Made by a program: the position numbers and the translations under genes. 32,164 nt of DNA, taken from NCBI GenBank assembly GCA_018648685.1, contig JABGQT010000093.1:1-32164 (forward strand). The letters are read 5' to 3'. The DNA comes from Anaerolineae bacterium (lineage in GTDB: Bacteria; Chloroflexota; Anaerolineae; Anaerolineales; Villigracilaceae). Shown one piece after another: positions 22,719-31,293 of this stretch (position 1 is its first letter; every line of letters begins with the position of its first letter). Under the pieces are notes generated by a model. The model was not told the DNA's origin. It did no database searches and was given only the letters and a program-made list of their open reading frames with translations.

Positions 22719-23448
22719 TTTCTTCTCCTGAATTCGAAATTTTTATAATTGTATCCTGAAAAAAGAGTGGTTCAACGACCAAGCCAAGATTCTTATATAA
22801 TTCTGGCGGAACGCTGATATCTGCCAGATAAAGATCACCCACTACTTCTTTTGCAGATTTAGTAATAAGCCCCACCTTTGGGAGGGCTAAAGTCAGCGTG
22901 TTTCGCGCGTGGATACAAGGCTTGCCCGGTGTCCCCGAACTTGTATCTAGTCCTGAAGGTGCGTCCAGTGACAAAATCGGCTTGCCTGAAGCGTTGGCTT
23001 TTTCAATAAATTTTGCCACGCCTGCGCGGGGGTTGCCCTTTAAACCGTACCCGATCATCGCATCGATAATCAAATTGGCATCGACCAAGTTGAAATCAGG
23101 TTCGTTCCCTAATCCCATTTTTGCGAGAATCTCCCATTGTTGTGCAGGAATCTCTTTAAGCGGTCTATCTCCCACACGTATCAAATGCACATCTGCGCCA
23201 CGGTTATGAAGGTGACGAGCAGCGACCATCCCGCCGCCGCCGTTATTTCCGGCTCCGCAAAGAATGGCTACGCTTTTTCCTGTGCCTCTTTCTTTTAGCA
23301 TTCGCAACGCCATCTCTGCCAGGTTTCTGCCAGCATTTTCCATCATGCGTAAAAGGCTGATGCCGTAAACTTCGATCATCAGACGATCAACTTCGATCAT
23401 TTGGGCGGTAGTGAGAGCAGGGAATTTCATGTTTTTTTGCATAATCAT
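22711..23448 (-). CDS. nnrE: NAD(P)H-hydrate epimerase (YjeF N-terminal domain)
   Basis: A 245-residue enzyme that epimerises hydrated NAD(P)HX so that the dehydratase can repair it. Signatures are TAQMIEVDRLMIEVYGIS near the N-terminus, AILCGAGNNGGGGMVAARHL (NAD-binding loop), IIDAMIGYGLKG and SLDAPSGLDTSSG. Only the YjeF_N part is present. The C-terminal ADP-dependent dehydratase domain of bacterial Nnr fusions is missing and must be encoded elsewhere. The frame runs up to an ATG at 23532, adding 28 Lys-rich residues unlike the family. ATG 23448 is preferred and 23430 is also possible. Confidence 0.85.
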   Translation of the reverse strand: MIMQKNMKFPALTTAQMIEVDRLMIEVYGISLLRMMENAGRNLAEMALRMLKERGTGKSVAILCGAGNNGGGGMVAARHLHNRGADVHLIRVGDRPLKEIPAQQWEILAKMGLGNEPDFNLVDANLIIDAMIGYGLKGNPRAGVAKFIEKANASGKPILSLDAPSGLDTSSGTPGKPCIHARNTLTLALPKVGLITKSAKEVVGDLYLADISVPPELYKNLGLVVEPLFFQDTIIKISNSGEENV

Positions 23449-23643
23449 AGGTTTTGACAACTTCTTCTTCAAAAATCTTACCTTTGGGGGAGGGAATATT
23501 TCAATACATGTCTTGCTATTTTTTTTTAACATAGTATCATTTAATTGGATGTGTTTAGGGAGTGTTTTGTAAATGAGCTATGACGACTGATATATTTTCG
23601 TTCTATTTGCGGGTGTGGCATTTTTGTGCGATACCTGTTTTTA

Positions 23644-23673
23644 TTTACACGTTTACGCGAAACAAGGTAGAAT
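23644..23673 (+). promoter_or_regulatory. Promoter of the polysaccharide locus
   Basis: -35 TTTACA (23644-23649) and -10 TAGAAT (23668-23673) are separated by 18 bases. They lie about 43 bases before the ATG at 23716, which has a perfect AGGAGG. Confidence 0.55.
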
Positions 23674-23715
23674 AAGTCTTATTTGTTTTTGTTATGCAGA
23701 CAGGAGGTTTATATA

Positions 23716-24855
23716 ATGGAAATTAATCTATATTTGCAAACTTTAAAACGAGGGTGGTGGATCGTTGTCCTAACAATGCTTATTGCTTTGAATGGTGCAT
23801 TGCTCTTTTCATATTTAACGCCACCTATTTACGAGGCTACGGCTCGTTTTGTAGTTAGCCCTAATGCTGAGGTATACGATAGCTCTTGGGATGTAGTTTC
23901 GAGCCTTGATACTTTGGATCGTCGCTCAATCATCAATACTTACAAAGAGCTTTTGGCAAGCTCTTCCGTTTATGGGAATAATGTTGAAATTCAAAAAATG
24001 GGTCTTGATGCAATTGAGGGGAATTATGTTATTACTACCGTGGTTATTCCCGACACAAATATTCTAAAGCTTACAGTTACCGGGCCAGACCCAGAGATTG
24101 CTTTGACAATTACAGAAGCTATTGGTGTGCAAGCTTTGGAATATGTTAATGAACTATACCCTGTTTATCATTTTACGATTTTCAATGAAGCTGTACTTCA
24201 GCCAGAGCCAATTTATCCGCTCCCTCTGCAAAATGCAGGTCTTGCTTTGCTTATAGGCGGCATTGTTGGGTTGAGTTTGGCATTTGCTCGTGAACAGATG
24301 GCAACGACTTTTGAAAAATTGCGAGAGCGCTCCATTATTGATAGTGTGTCTTCTGCCTATACACGTGAGTTTTTTGTGCGTCGTGTGCGCGAGGAAATTG
24401 CACAGGATACAAAGTCTATGCTTTCTTTAGTCTTTATTAATCTTCGAGGGTTGGAAGATGTCTCTGGCGCCTTGCCTCAGGTAATTTATGATCGAGTTTT
24501 GCGTTCTATTACGAAAATTCTTATTCGAGAGTTGCGAGGGCGCGATATTGTTGCGCGTTGGAATGGGAGCCAGTTAGCTATTCTTCTTCCCTCTACGCCA
24601 GGCATCGCGGTCGAAAATACTTTTAGGCGAATACAAGGTTATTTGGGTGAACCAATTCCGGTTAATGAATCTGGTGATATGGTGGTTAATCCTGACCCCT
24701 GTATTGGTATTGTTGAGCGAAATCAGTTTGAAAACAGCGAAGGCGTGATAGAGAGAGCAGAAATGGCAATGGAAAAAGCCTCTGCATTCAAAACAGCTGC
24801 TGTAGTTTTCCTGTCTAGCCCCTTTGTTGTGGAAGGCAGTGAAGAATTAGCGTGA
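23716..24855 (+). CDS. Wzz-like co-polymerase fused to a degenerate GGDEF domain
   Basis: A 379-residue protein. A Wzz/chain-length-determinant domain has membrane helices at about residues 12-32 and 178-200. The Pro-rich PEPIYPLPLQNAGL before the second helix is typical of the family. A cytoplasmic GGDEF-fold domain spans about 210-370, seen in YTREFFVRRVREEIAQ and SLVFINLRGLEDV. The active motif reads NGSQL (283-287) instead of GGDEF, so cyclase activity is unlikely. The inhibitory-site motif RxxD is kept (RGRD, 274-277) exactly five residues before it, as in true cyclases. By analogy with PelD this predicts a c-di-GMP receptor. No Tyr-kinase domain is attached. AGGAGG precedes ATG 23716. 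BcsB follows 25 bases on. Confidence 0.85.
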   Translation: MEINLYLQTLKRGWWIVVLTMLIALNGALLFSYLTPPIYEATARFVVSPNAEVYDSSWDVVSSLDTLDRRSIINTYKELLASSSVYGNNVEIQKMGLDAIEGNYVITTVVIPDTNILKLTVTGPDPEIALTITEAIGVQALEYVNELYPVYHFTIFNEAVLQPEPIYPLPLQNAGLALLIGGIVGLSLAFAREQMATTFEKLRERSIIDSVSSAYTREFFVRRVREEIAQDTKSMLSLVFINLRGLEDVSGALPQVIYDRVLRSITKILIRELRGRDIVARWNGSQLAILLPSTPGIAVENTFRRIQGYLGEPIPVNESGDMVVNPDPCIGIVERNQFENSEGVIERAEMAMEKASAFKTAAVVFLSSPFVVEGSEELA

Positions 24856-24880
24856 AATTATTCTTAGAAAGGAGTAGGCA

Positions 24881-27175
24881 ATGATGAAAAAAATACCAGT
24901 GGTTTTTATAATGGCGGCAATCCTTTTGCTTAGTTCAATAGGTAGTTCTGTTGCGGTTCAGGCACAAGTTTCGCAGGCAGAAAAAAGCACCATGACATTT
25001 GATGAACTGGGTTATATTGAAAAATTGTTGATGGGTCCTTTTGATGTTACGACTATGTATTTTAGCCTTCCCGTTACGTGGGATCTAGTAGAAGGAGGTA
25101 CGATTTCTTTAACTTACACTCATTTTTTGAGTGGAGGTGGCGAAGCTCCTCATCTTGATAATAACCCAAATTGGATTGGCGGTAGTTTACTGGTTTTTTA
25201 TAACGGTCAACTGGTAGATACGATCCTTCTGGATGGTGTAGGGCAAAAGACCAAAGTAATTGCAATAGATGAAGATGCTTATCGCACAAACTCTGACGAT
25301 GGTCGTTCTGATATTCGTTTATTCCTTGATGCAAGCACAACTTGTGATTATGAGGTTGTCCAGTCTTCTGTCATTGTTCACGGTGCTTCTTTTGTTGATT
25401 TTGCCTATGATTTGGTGCGACCTCCGGTAGATTTATCTCTCTTCCCTCGTCCTATTTACCAGCCTAGTTCCTTTTCTCCGAATAAAGCGACGATAGTAAT
25501 TCCGGATTCTCCAACCGATGCCGAGTTGGAAGCTGCTTTGTCAGTTAGCGCAGGAATAGGCTCTGTTTCAGAGGGGAATTTATCATTAACTGTAATTCAG
25601 GCTAAAGACCTTACAGAGACGATCCAACGAGAAAATCATATAATCTTTGTTGGTTTGGCACAAAAATTTCCGCAACTTTCGGGCATTACCTTGCCAGCCA
25701 AGATCACATCACAAGGGGTGGATGTGGCCTTTGCTGAAGAAGATGATGGTTTTGTTCAGGTTGCTCAATCGCCTTGGGACCAAGGCCACGTTATCTACGT
25801 AGTAAGTGGAAACACAGAACCGGCTCTCGTAAAGGCAGCACAGGCGTTTAGCACGGGCAAACTGATTGTGAGCGGGCGTAAAGACCTTTCGATCATTGCT
25901 GCAACATCTCCGGTTGTAGAGCATGAAGTCGTCAACGAAGATTTCACCCTTGGAGATTTAGGCTATGAGTCTTTTACGCTCGGCGGCTTTGAAGGGAACT
26001 ATGCAGATTTCAGTTTTTATGTCTCAGCAGATCAGGTTTTGGCAGAAGATGCCTATATAGAACTGCTTACTTCACATTCAGGGTTGTTAGATGCTGAGCG
26101 GGCTGGTATGACTGTTTTGCTGAATGATGAGATTGTCGGAGGGATTGGCTTCCTGGGAGAAGGGAATGAAATTTCTTCTGAGAAGCTTGAGATTTTGCCT
26201 AAAGTATTGCGTCGTGGGAAAAATAACCTGGTTATGTTCTCTGATTTGTTTCCCTTCGATAATTGTTTTGCCCCCGAGATAACAAGTACCTGGGTTAATG
26301 TGAGTGAAGATTCAACTTTTCATTTACCTATTTCTTCAACCTCATATCAAATTGGCAATCGCCTGGATTTGAACAATTACCCTAATATATTTTTAGAGGG
26401 TGAGACTCTTGAAGATTTGGCAGTTATCGTAGCAAAAGATGACTTTGTTTCCTGGGAGAGTGCTTTTCAAATAGTAAACGAGCTTGGAGCCATCTCCTCT
26501 CTTTCTATGGCGAACCTGAAAGTTGCTTATGCTGATGAAGTCCCCGAAGAAATACTTACTGAGAAGAACTTGCTAGTTCTCGGAAAAGCAAGTACATTGC
26601 CGATTATCTCTGATTTGAATAGCTTTTTGCCCGCACCATTTACTGAAGGTAGCGACGAAGCCGTACAACCAACCTTCTTGGTTAACTATCGGGTTTTGCC
26701 CGAAACAAGTGTGGGCTATCTGCAACTTTTGCCTTCGCCGTGGAATGCAGATAAAGTAATCTTGACAGTGATGGGAAACGTTGATGCAGGCATTCCTTTG
26801 GCAGCAGATGCTTTGTCAACAGATAATTTGCGTTCTCAATTGCTTGGTAATTTCTCGATTCTGTATGGTACGCAGGTTTTAGCGACAGATACGCGTTTGG
26901 GTCCAAGCAAAGAAGGATTGGTTGCTGAATTGCCTGCTGAAGCTATCACTGTTTCAGATGCCGAAGCACCCTCTGCTGAGGAAAGTGCAGCGAGCGAAGA
27001 TGTTAATTCAAGAACAGAAGTGGAGGGCACGCCAAAGTGGATTGTCCCGGTCTTTGTTTTCTCCTCACTTATTATCATCCTCCTGCTAGTATTTGTACTT
27101 CGACGTGAATCTGCAACTCGAATAGGAGATGAGAAGGAAGCTGAAGAAGACAGGCAGGAAGAGTTGCCAGAGTAG
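24881..27175 (+). CDS. BcsB-like cellulose synthase subunit / polysaccharide-guiding protein
   Basis: A 764-residue extracytoplasmic protein. It has a signal peptide (about 1-28) and a C-terminal membrane anchor near 719-741 (WIVPVFVFSSLIIILLLVFVL), followed by a charged acidic cytoplasmic tail. Two repeats (FDELGYIEKLLMGPFDVTTMYFSLPVTWDLVEGG near 40-73 and LGDLGYESFTLGGFEGNYADFSFYVSADQVLAEDA near 357-391) each lead into a long domain. This matches the alternating carbohydrate-binding and flavodoxin-like arrangement of BcsB, including its size. BcsB normally accompanies BcsA and guides the nascent glucan. No BcsA with a PilZ domain lies nearby, so the partner is probably the GT2 at 27529. AAAGGAG precedes the ATG. 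Confidence 0.85.
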   Translation: MMKKIPVVFIMAAILLLSSIGSSVAVQAQVSQAEKSTMTFDELGYIEKLLMGPFDVTTMYFSLPVTWDLVEGGTISLTYTHFLSGGGEAPHLDNNPNWIGGSLLVFYNGQLVDTILLDGVGQKTKVIAIDEDAYRTNSDDGRSDIRLFLDASTTCDYEVVQSSVIVHGASFVDFAYDLVRPPVDLSLFPRPIYQPSSFSPNKATIVIPDSPTDAELEAALSVSAGIGSVSEGNLSLTVIQAKDLTETIQRENHIIFVGLAQKFPQLSGITLPAKITSQGVDVAFAEEDDGFVQVAQSPWDQGHVIYVVSGNTEPALVKAAQAFSTGKLIVSGRKDLSIIAATSPVVEHEVVNEDFTLGDLGYESFTLGGFEGNYADFSFYVSADQVLAEDAYIELLTSHSGLLDAERAGMTVLLNDEIVGGIGFLGEGNEISSEKLEILPKVLRRGKNNLVMFSDLFPFDNCFAPEITSTWVNVSEDSTFHLPISSTSYQIGNRLDLNNYPNIFLEGETLEDLAVIVAKDDFVSWESAFQIVNELGAISSLSMANLKVAYADEVPEEILTEKNLLVLGKASTLPIISDLNSFLPAPFTEGSDEAVQPTFLVNYRVLPETSVGYLQLLPSPWNADKVILTVMGNVDAGIPLAADALSTDNLRSQLLGNFSILYGTQVLATDTRLGPSKEGLVAELPAEAITVSDAEAPSAEESAASEDVNSRTEVEGTPKWIVPVFVFSSLIIILLLVFVLRRESATRIGDEKEAEEDRQEELPE

Positions 27176-27238
27176 AAAAAAATAGGTAGCGCTTCAGTTC
27201 AAGAGATGTTATTACACTCTTGGGCATTTGCGCGAACG

Positions 27239-27277
27239 ATGCGTAGCACTCCCTCTATGAGAGGGAGTGCTACGCAT
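27239..27277. repeat. Perfect 18-bp palindrome in the 27176-27528 gap
   Basis: The 353-base gap between BcsB-like and GT2 genes has no credible gene. This element has arms of 18 bases (GCGTAGCACTCCCTCT plus AT outside) around a 3-base loop ATG. No T-run follows, so it is not a typical terminator. It shares a CCCTCT/AGAGGG core with the tatD repeat. Confidence 0.6.
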
Positions 27278-27312
27278 GTAATTTGTCCTTTTCTTTCAGA
27301 TATAGAAATAAT

Positions 27313-27350
27313 GAATGCTCTGCTAATGGCAGGGCATTCTCTTAATTTTT
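27313..27350 (+). terminator. Intrinsic terminator after the BcsB-like gene
   Basis: GAATGCTCTGC (27313-27323) pairs with GCAGGGCATTC (27329-27339) through one G-U pair, with a 5-base loop. A T-rich tract (TCTTAATTTTTT) follows. It probably ends the Wzz-GGDEF/BcsB transcript, so the GT2 gene would need its own promoter. Confidence 0.65.
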
Positions 27351-27528
27351 TGGAATTGGGAAGACAGAATTGTACGAGATATAAATGATTTGTCCATAAG
27401 GCGAAAAGCACTTCTGCTCTAGCTCGGATATGAAGTTTCGTGTATATTTATTTTTACCCCTTGATAATTTGTAGAGCGCTAGTTTTTAGAGAAAAAGGGT
27501 ATACCATTGTCTATAGCGGGAGGCGTTT

Positions 27529-28722
27529 ATGCTAGCTTTACTCTTTTGGTTTGCGGTTATTTTTGTTCTTTATGCTTATGCCGGGTATCCGGCGCTGATT
27601 GTTTTTCTAGCAAAACTTAAAGGAGAAGAAAACTTTTCTCCTGATTTTTTGCCAGAAGTTACTTTGCTGATCCCTGCATATAACGAAGAGGATTTCATTG
27701 CTAAAAAGCTCGAAAACTCTCTAACATTGAATTATCCAACTGAGAAGCTCCAGATTTTGGTTGCAGCAGATGGTTCTTCAGACAGGACGCCAGATATTGT
27801 GCGCGAATTTTTGGATCGAGGCGTGGAGTTGGCATATATCCCGGAGCGGGGAGGGAAGATGGCTGCTATCAATCGGGCGATCCAAAGTGCAAGAGGGGAG
27901 ATCGTCGTTTTTTCGGATGCAAATAATATCTATGAAGCTCAATCTATTCGTGTTTTAACGGCACCATTTTCGGATGTAGAAGTTGGCTCAACAACCGGAG
28001 CCAAGTTAATTATCCAGGATGGGAGACGTTTGAGCGCAGCAGAGGGGCTGTACTGGCATTACGAGTCCCGTATCAAATTTTCTGAGAGTATTGTCGGATC
28101 CTGCACAAGCGCAGTTGGTGAAATGCTCGCTGTACGACGAGCGCTTTTTCTTTCGCCGCCGAAAAATATCGTCAACGACGACCATTATATTGTGCTCGAT
28201 TTGATGAGACGTGGTTATAGAAATGTTTATACGCCCGATGCGCGTTCATTTGAGTATACCTCTCTTTCTGCTGCTGACGAGGTTGTGCGCCGTGCGCGAA
28301 TGAATGCTGGTTTATTTCAGACCATTTCATTGTCTCGAAAACTGCTCCCCTGGAAGCGCCCTCTTTGGCTTTGGCAGCTTTTTTCGCATAAATACTCACG
28401 TGCTTTTGTTCCAATGGCGATGGCATTGGCTTTTTTGAGCAATCTTTTAGCAGTCATTTTCCCTGTGCAAGGCAGCGAAAACCTGTTCTGGGCATTGGCT
28501 GCACCTTATGCACAGATTTTCTTTGGGACGCAACTTATTTTCTACGCTCTGGCGTGGATCGGACGCATTTTCAAAACGGGCGGGGCTATTGGTAAATTAC
28601 TTTATTTGCCCACCTTTCTTGTTAATTCTAATTTGGCAGTCCTTTCGGGTTTATATGACTTTATAAAAGGCGAAGAATCGCATATTTGGCAGCGCGTGCG
28701 ACGCGGTGGAGCAGAAAATTGA
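27529..28722 (+). CDS. Family 2 glycosyltransferase, processive (CESA-like) type
   Basis: A 397-residue membrane-bound GT2. It has one N-terminal membrane helix (about 3-28) and about three C-terminal helices (residues 290-370). The GT-A domain shows VTLLIPAYNEE (44-54), AADGSSD (79-85), FSDANN (D130), GEML (198-201) and NDDHYI (216-221, in place of TED). RRARM (254-258) replaces QxxRW, with Met for Trp. Size and layout resemble PgaC/IcaA-like synthases, but the acceptor and polymer cannot be inferred. There is no PilZ domain. GGAGG precedes ATG 27529. The stop overlaps the start of the deacetylase by 1 base. Confidence 0.85.
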   Translation: MLALLFWFAVIFVLYAYAGYPALIVFLAKLKGEENFSPDFLPEVTLLIPAYNEEDFIAKKLENSLTLNYPTEKLQILVAADGSSDRTPDIVREFLDRGVELAYIPERGGKMAAINRAIQSARGEIVVFSDANNIYEAQSIRVLTAPFSDVEVGSTTGAKLIIQDGRRLSAAEGLYWHYESRIKFSESIVGSCTSAVGEMLAVRRALFLSPPKNIVNDDHYIVLDLMRRGYRNVYTPDARSFEYTSLSAADEVVRRARMNAGLFQTISLSRKLLPWKRPLWLWQLFSHKYSRAFVPMAMALAFLSNLLAVIFPVQGSENLFWALAAPYAQIFFGTQLIFYALAWIGRIFKTGGAIGKLLYLPTFLVNSNLAVLSGLYDFIKGEESHIWQRVRRGGAEN

Positions 28723-29747
28723 TGAGCGTGCCACGCCGAAAATCAGATATGCCTTTGGAAATACTGCATCGTATTGGTCTTTTTCGTGTTTTCCAGTTGC
28801 TAAATTCGCGTAGTTTGACGGTCTTGAATTACCACCGTATTGCCGACCCCGAAAAGGACGGTTTCGATACCTTTAGGCCTAATATCAGTGCCACGCCAGA
28901 GAATTTTGCCCACCAAATGGATTATATGCGCCAAAATTTCAATGTTATTTCCGAGGCAGAACTTCTTGCATGGTTGCGTGGCGAGCAAGGTCTGCCGCCC
29001 CGCGCGGCGATGATCACCTTCGATGATGGCTATCAGGATAATTGGGCAAATGCCTACCCCATCTTAAGAGCACGCAATTTGCCTGCCATTATTTTTCTCA
29101 CGACCAACTATATTGAGAAAAACACACCTTTTTATTGGGATACCCTCGCATACGTTTTTCGGCATACAAAGAAAGACCATGCTGATCTCCCCTTGATTGG
29201 TGAACAAAGTTGGCAAAATGATCATGAAATGGAGCAAGTTATGCTCATGTGGGCAGAGGCTGCGAAATTATTGCCAGAATCTGAAAAAGAGAAAGCCTTG
29301 CAAAGAATCCCCGAAATTCTCGATGTTCTCATCCCCGAGAATGCTTTTCAAGGTTTGCACCTTAGTTGGGATCAAGTGCGCGAGATGGCGCAAAATGGCA
29401 TTGAAATGGGTTCGCACACCATCTCCCATCCTATTCTGACACGCATTTCTATAGAGCAGGTTAAAGAAGAGCTGGTGGAGTCGAAAAAGCGAATTGAAGC
29501 TGAGATTGGGATGCCCGTAAAAAGTTTTGCCTACCCTAACGGAGGTGTAGCCGATTTCACACCCCGGATAAGCGGCTTGCTTCGCGAAAGTGGATATCAC
29601 CTGGCTTTTTCGTTGATACCTGGCCCCACCTCCTTTGCTACCGTTAAAGAAAACCCCTATGCCATCCGACGCATCTTCCTGCTCCACGCCGATAGTTTTT
29701 CGCGCTTTGTCGGCAAGATGACAGGGTTAGCACGCTTCTTTGCCTAA
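28722..29747 (+). CDS. NodB-type polysaccharide deacetylase
   Basis: A 341-residue carbohydrate esterase 4 family enzyme, which removes N- or O-acetyl groups from glycans. Motif 1 is TFDDGYQDN with D101/D102, and motif 2 is SHTISHP with H232 and H236, the metal triad. FAYPNG is a later family motif. No signal peptide or membrane helix is obvious, so the site of action is uncertain. The ATG (28722) shares its A with the stop of the GT2 gene (TGATG), so the two are translationally coupled. The GT2/deacetylase pairing recalls PgaC/PgaB and IcaA/IcaB. A TTG at 28686 extends the same frame but lies within the GT2 gene, so it was not used. Confidence 0.85.
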   Translation: MSVPRRKSDMPLEILHRIGLFRVFQLLNSRSLTVLNYHRIADPEKDGFDTFRPNISATPENFAHQMDYMRQNFNVISEAELLAWLRGEQGLPPRAAMITFDDGYQDNWANAYPILRARNLPAIIFLTTNYIEKNTPFYWDTLAYVFRHTKKDHADLPLIGEQSWQNDHEMEQVMLMWAEAAKLLPESEKEKALQRIPEILDVLIPENAFQGLHLSWDQVREMAQNGIEMGSHTISHPILTRISIEQVKEELVESKKRIEAEIGMPVKSFAYPNGGVADFTPRISGLLRESGYHLAFSLIPGPTSFATVKENPYAIRRIFLLHADSFSRFVGKMTGLARFFA

Positions 29748-29765
29748 AAACTGGAGGAACTACCA

Positions 29766-31193
29766 ATGTCTCAAGAAAAAAAACGCTGGATTATTCCAAT
29801 AGGATTACTTCTCTTTAGTATTTTCTTGTGGATAACCTGGCTTGTTGCTAATCCTACTGCGATTATGCTGTGGTATACCTCCTCCGCTTTTGGGGCTGAT
29901 GGTATGCTTGCAGGGATGCCAGTGCAGAAATTCTTTTTAGAAATGCATCAAGTTTTGCAGATTCTTGCGATAATTAGTATTGTTGTTAGCTTGCTAACAA
30001 TTCTGGCAACGAAATATCGTCCAGATTACCAGCTTCTTACGACGGTTTTTGCTGTTGCTACGATATTTTACGCTTTTAGCGCAATCCCGTGGATCAAAGA
30101 ACAATCAGGGGCACCACATTACGTTTATTTGGCTGATGCTTTTGCGCATGGGCGACTTGCTCTTGAGAGCGAACCGGTAGGTTCAGCCGATAATGATTGG
30201 ACATTCTACAACGGCGAATGGACGGTGTCTTTCCCACCAACACCGGCGATTTTGATGGTGCCTTTTGTAGCTATTTGGGGGAAAAACTTTAACGACGTTA
30301 TATTCACTCTTCTACTTGCTGCGTTCAATGTCGCGCTAATTTACCAACTCTTTGGAAAAATCTATTTTCAGGAAGAAAAAACTTTGCCAGAGCCTGCTCG
30401 TTTGCTACTAGCGATTGCTTTTGGCGTTGGCACTGCTCATTGGTGGCTTGCGATAAGTGGAAATGTTTGGTACACAGCTCATATTGTTGCAACAACTTTT
30501 CTTCTGGCTGCATTATTTGAAACCTTTGGTAAAAGGCGTTTATGGATAATAATGCTTTTTGTTGGTTTCGCAGCACTGGCACGTCCCCCCATTGTTTTTT
30601 CTTTACCCGTTTTCCTGTGGTTCTTGCGTAAAGAATATACATGGAAAAAAATGATTGTTGAAATGTTGCCACTTGCTTTTCTGGCTTTGTCCATGGCGAT
30701 ATACAATTTCCTTCGCTATGACAATCCTCTTGAAATAGGCTATCATTATATGCAAATAGAAGGGGTACTCGCAGAAAACCTTGTTAAATATGGCTCCTTT
30801 AATTTGGTGTATTTGAAAACAAATCTATATCATGCTTTTCTTAATGCACCTCTTTGGCAAACTTATTTCCCCTATATGTTTGTAGATGGCTTGGGCTTGA
30901 GCATTTTTATTTCTACTCCTTTGGTACTCTATGCTTTCTTTGCCCCCTGGCGAGAAAAAAACACTCAGATGATGGGTGTGGCAGCTCTTTTGGTAGCTCT
31001 CCCTGATTTGCTATATTACAATACAGGATATTTCCAAGTCAGTTATCGTTATGCACTCGACTTTCTCCCTTTTCTTTTTGTGCTTATCGCATTATCTTGG
31101 CGTGGGCGTACTCCTCGTCTTGGTGTATTGCTGACAGGTCTGTCTGTTCTGATGGGGTTTTTTACATGGCTAAGTCTCACCTCTTATCTATGA
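29766..31193 (+). CDS. Polytopic GT-C-like membrane glycosyltransferase, uncharacterised
   Basis: A 475-residue integral membrane protein with about ten hydrophobic segments, starting at residues 10-28 (IPIGLLLFSIFLWITWLVA). A long luminal/extracellular loop after the third segment carries YLADAFAHGRLALESEP. The pattern (membrane helices, an early extracytoplasmic loop with His/Asp, and an Arg-Pro turn such as ALARPPIVF near 280) fits GT-C enzymes of the PMT/ArnT superfamily. No family-defining DxD is obvious. A GGAGGAAC ribosome-binding site precedes ATG 29766, 18 bases after the deacetylase. Probably an undecaprenyl- or polyprenyl-phosphate-sugar-dependent transferase, but this is inference. 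Confidence 0.65.
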   Translation: MSQEKKRWIIPIGLLLFSIFLWITWLVANPTAIMLWYTSSAFGADGMLAGMPVQKFFLEMHQVLQILAIISIVVSLLTILATKYRPDYQLLTTVFAVATIFYAFSAIPWIKEQSGAPHYVYLADAFAHGRLALESEPVGSADNDWTFYNGEWTVSFPPTPAILMVPFVAIWGKNFNDVIFTLLLAAFNVALIYQLFGKIYFQEEKTLPEPARLLLAIAFGVGTAHWWLAISGNVWYTAHIVATTFLLAALFETFGKRRLWIIMLFVGFAALARPPIVFSLPVFLWFLRKEYTWKKMIVEMLPLAFLALSMAIYNFLRYDNPLEIGYHYMQIEGVLAENLVKYGSFNLVYLKTNLYHAFLNAPLWQTYFPYMFVDGLGLSIFISTPLVLYAFFAPWREKNTQMMGVAALLVALPDLLYYNTGYFQVSYRYALDFLPFLFVLIALSWRGRTPRLGVLLTGLSVLMGFFTWLSLTSYL

Positions 31194-31293
31194 GGTTTTT
31201 CTGCAAAGAGATTTATTATAAGTAGAAGAAGGACCTAAAAAGTAGCCTCTTTTTAATCCGCAGTTTTTATTCAAGAGAAATTCAGAGAGAAAT

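Noticed and set aside
23530-23532. ATG at 23532 as the start of nnrE
   Set aside because: It adds 28 Lys-rich residues unlike the family and lies directly on a -10-like GATACT sequence, so transcription would likely begin after it.
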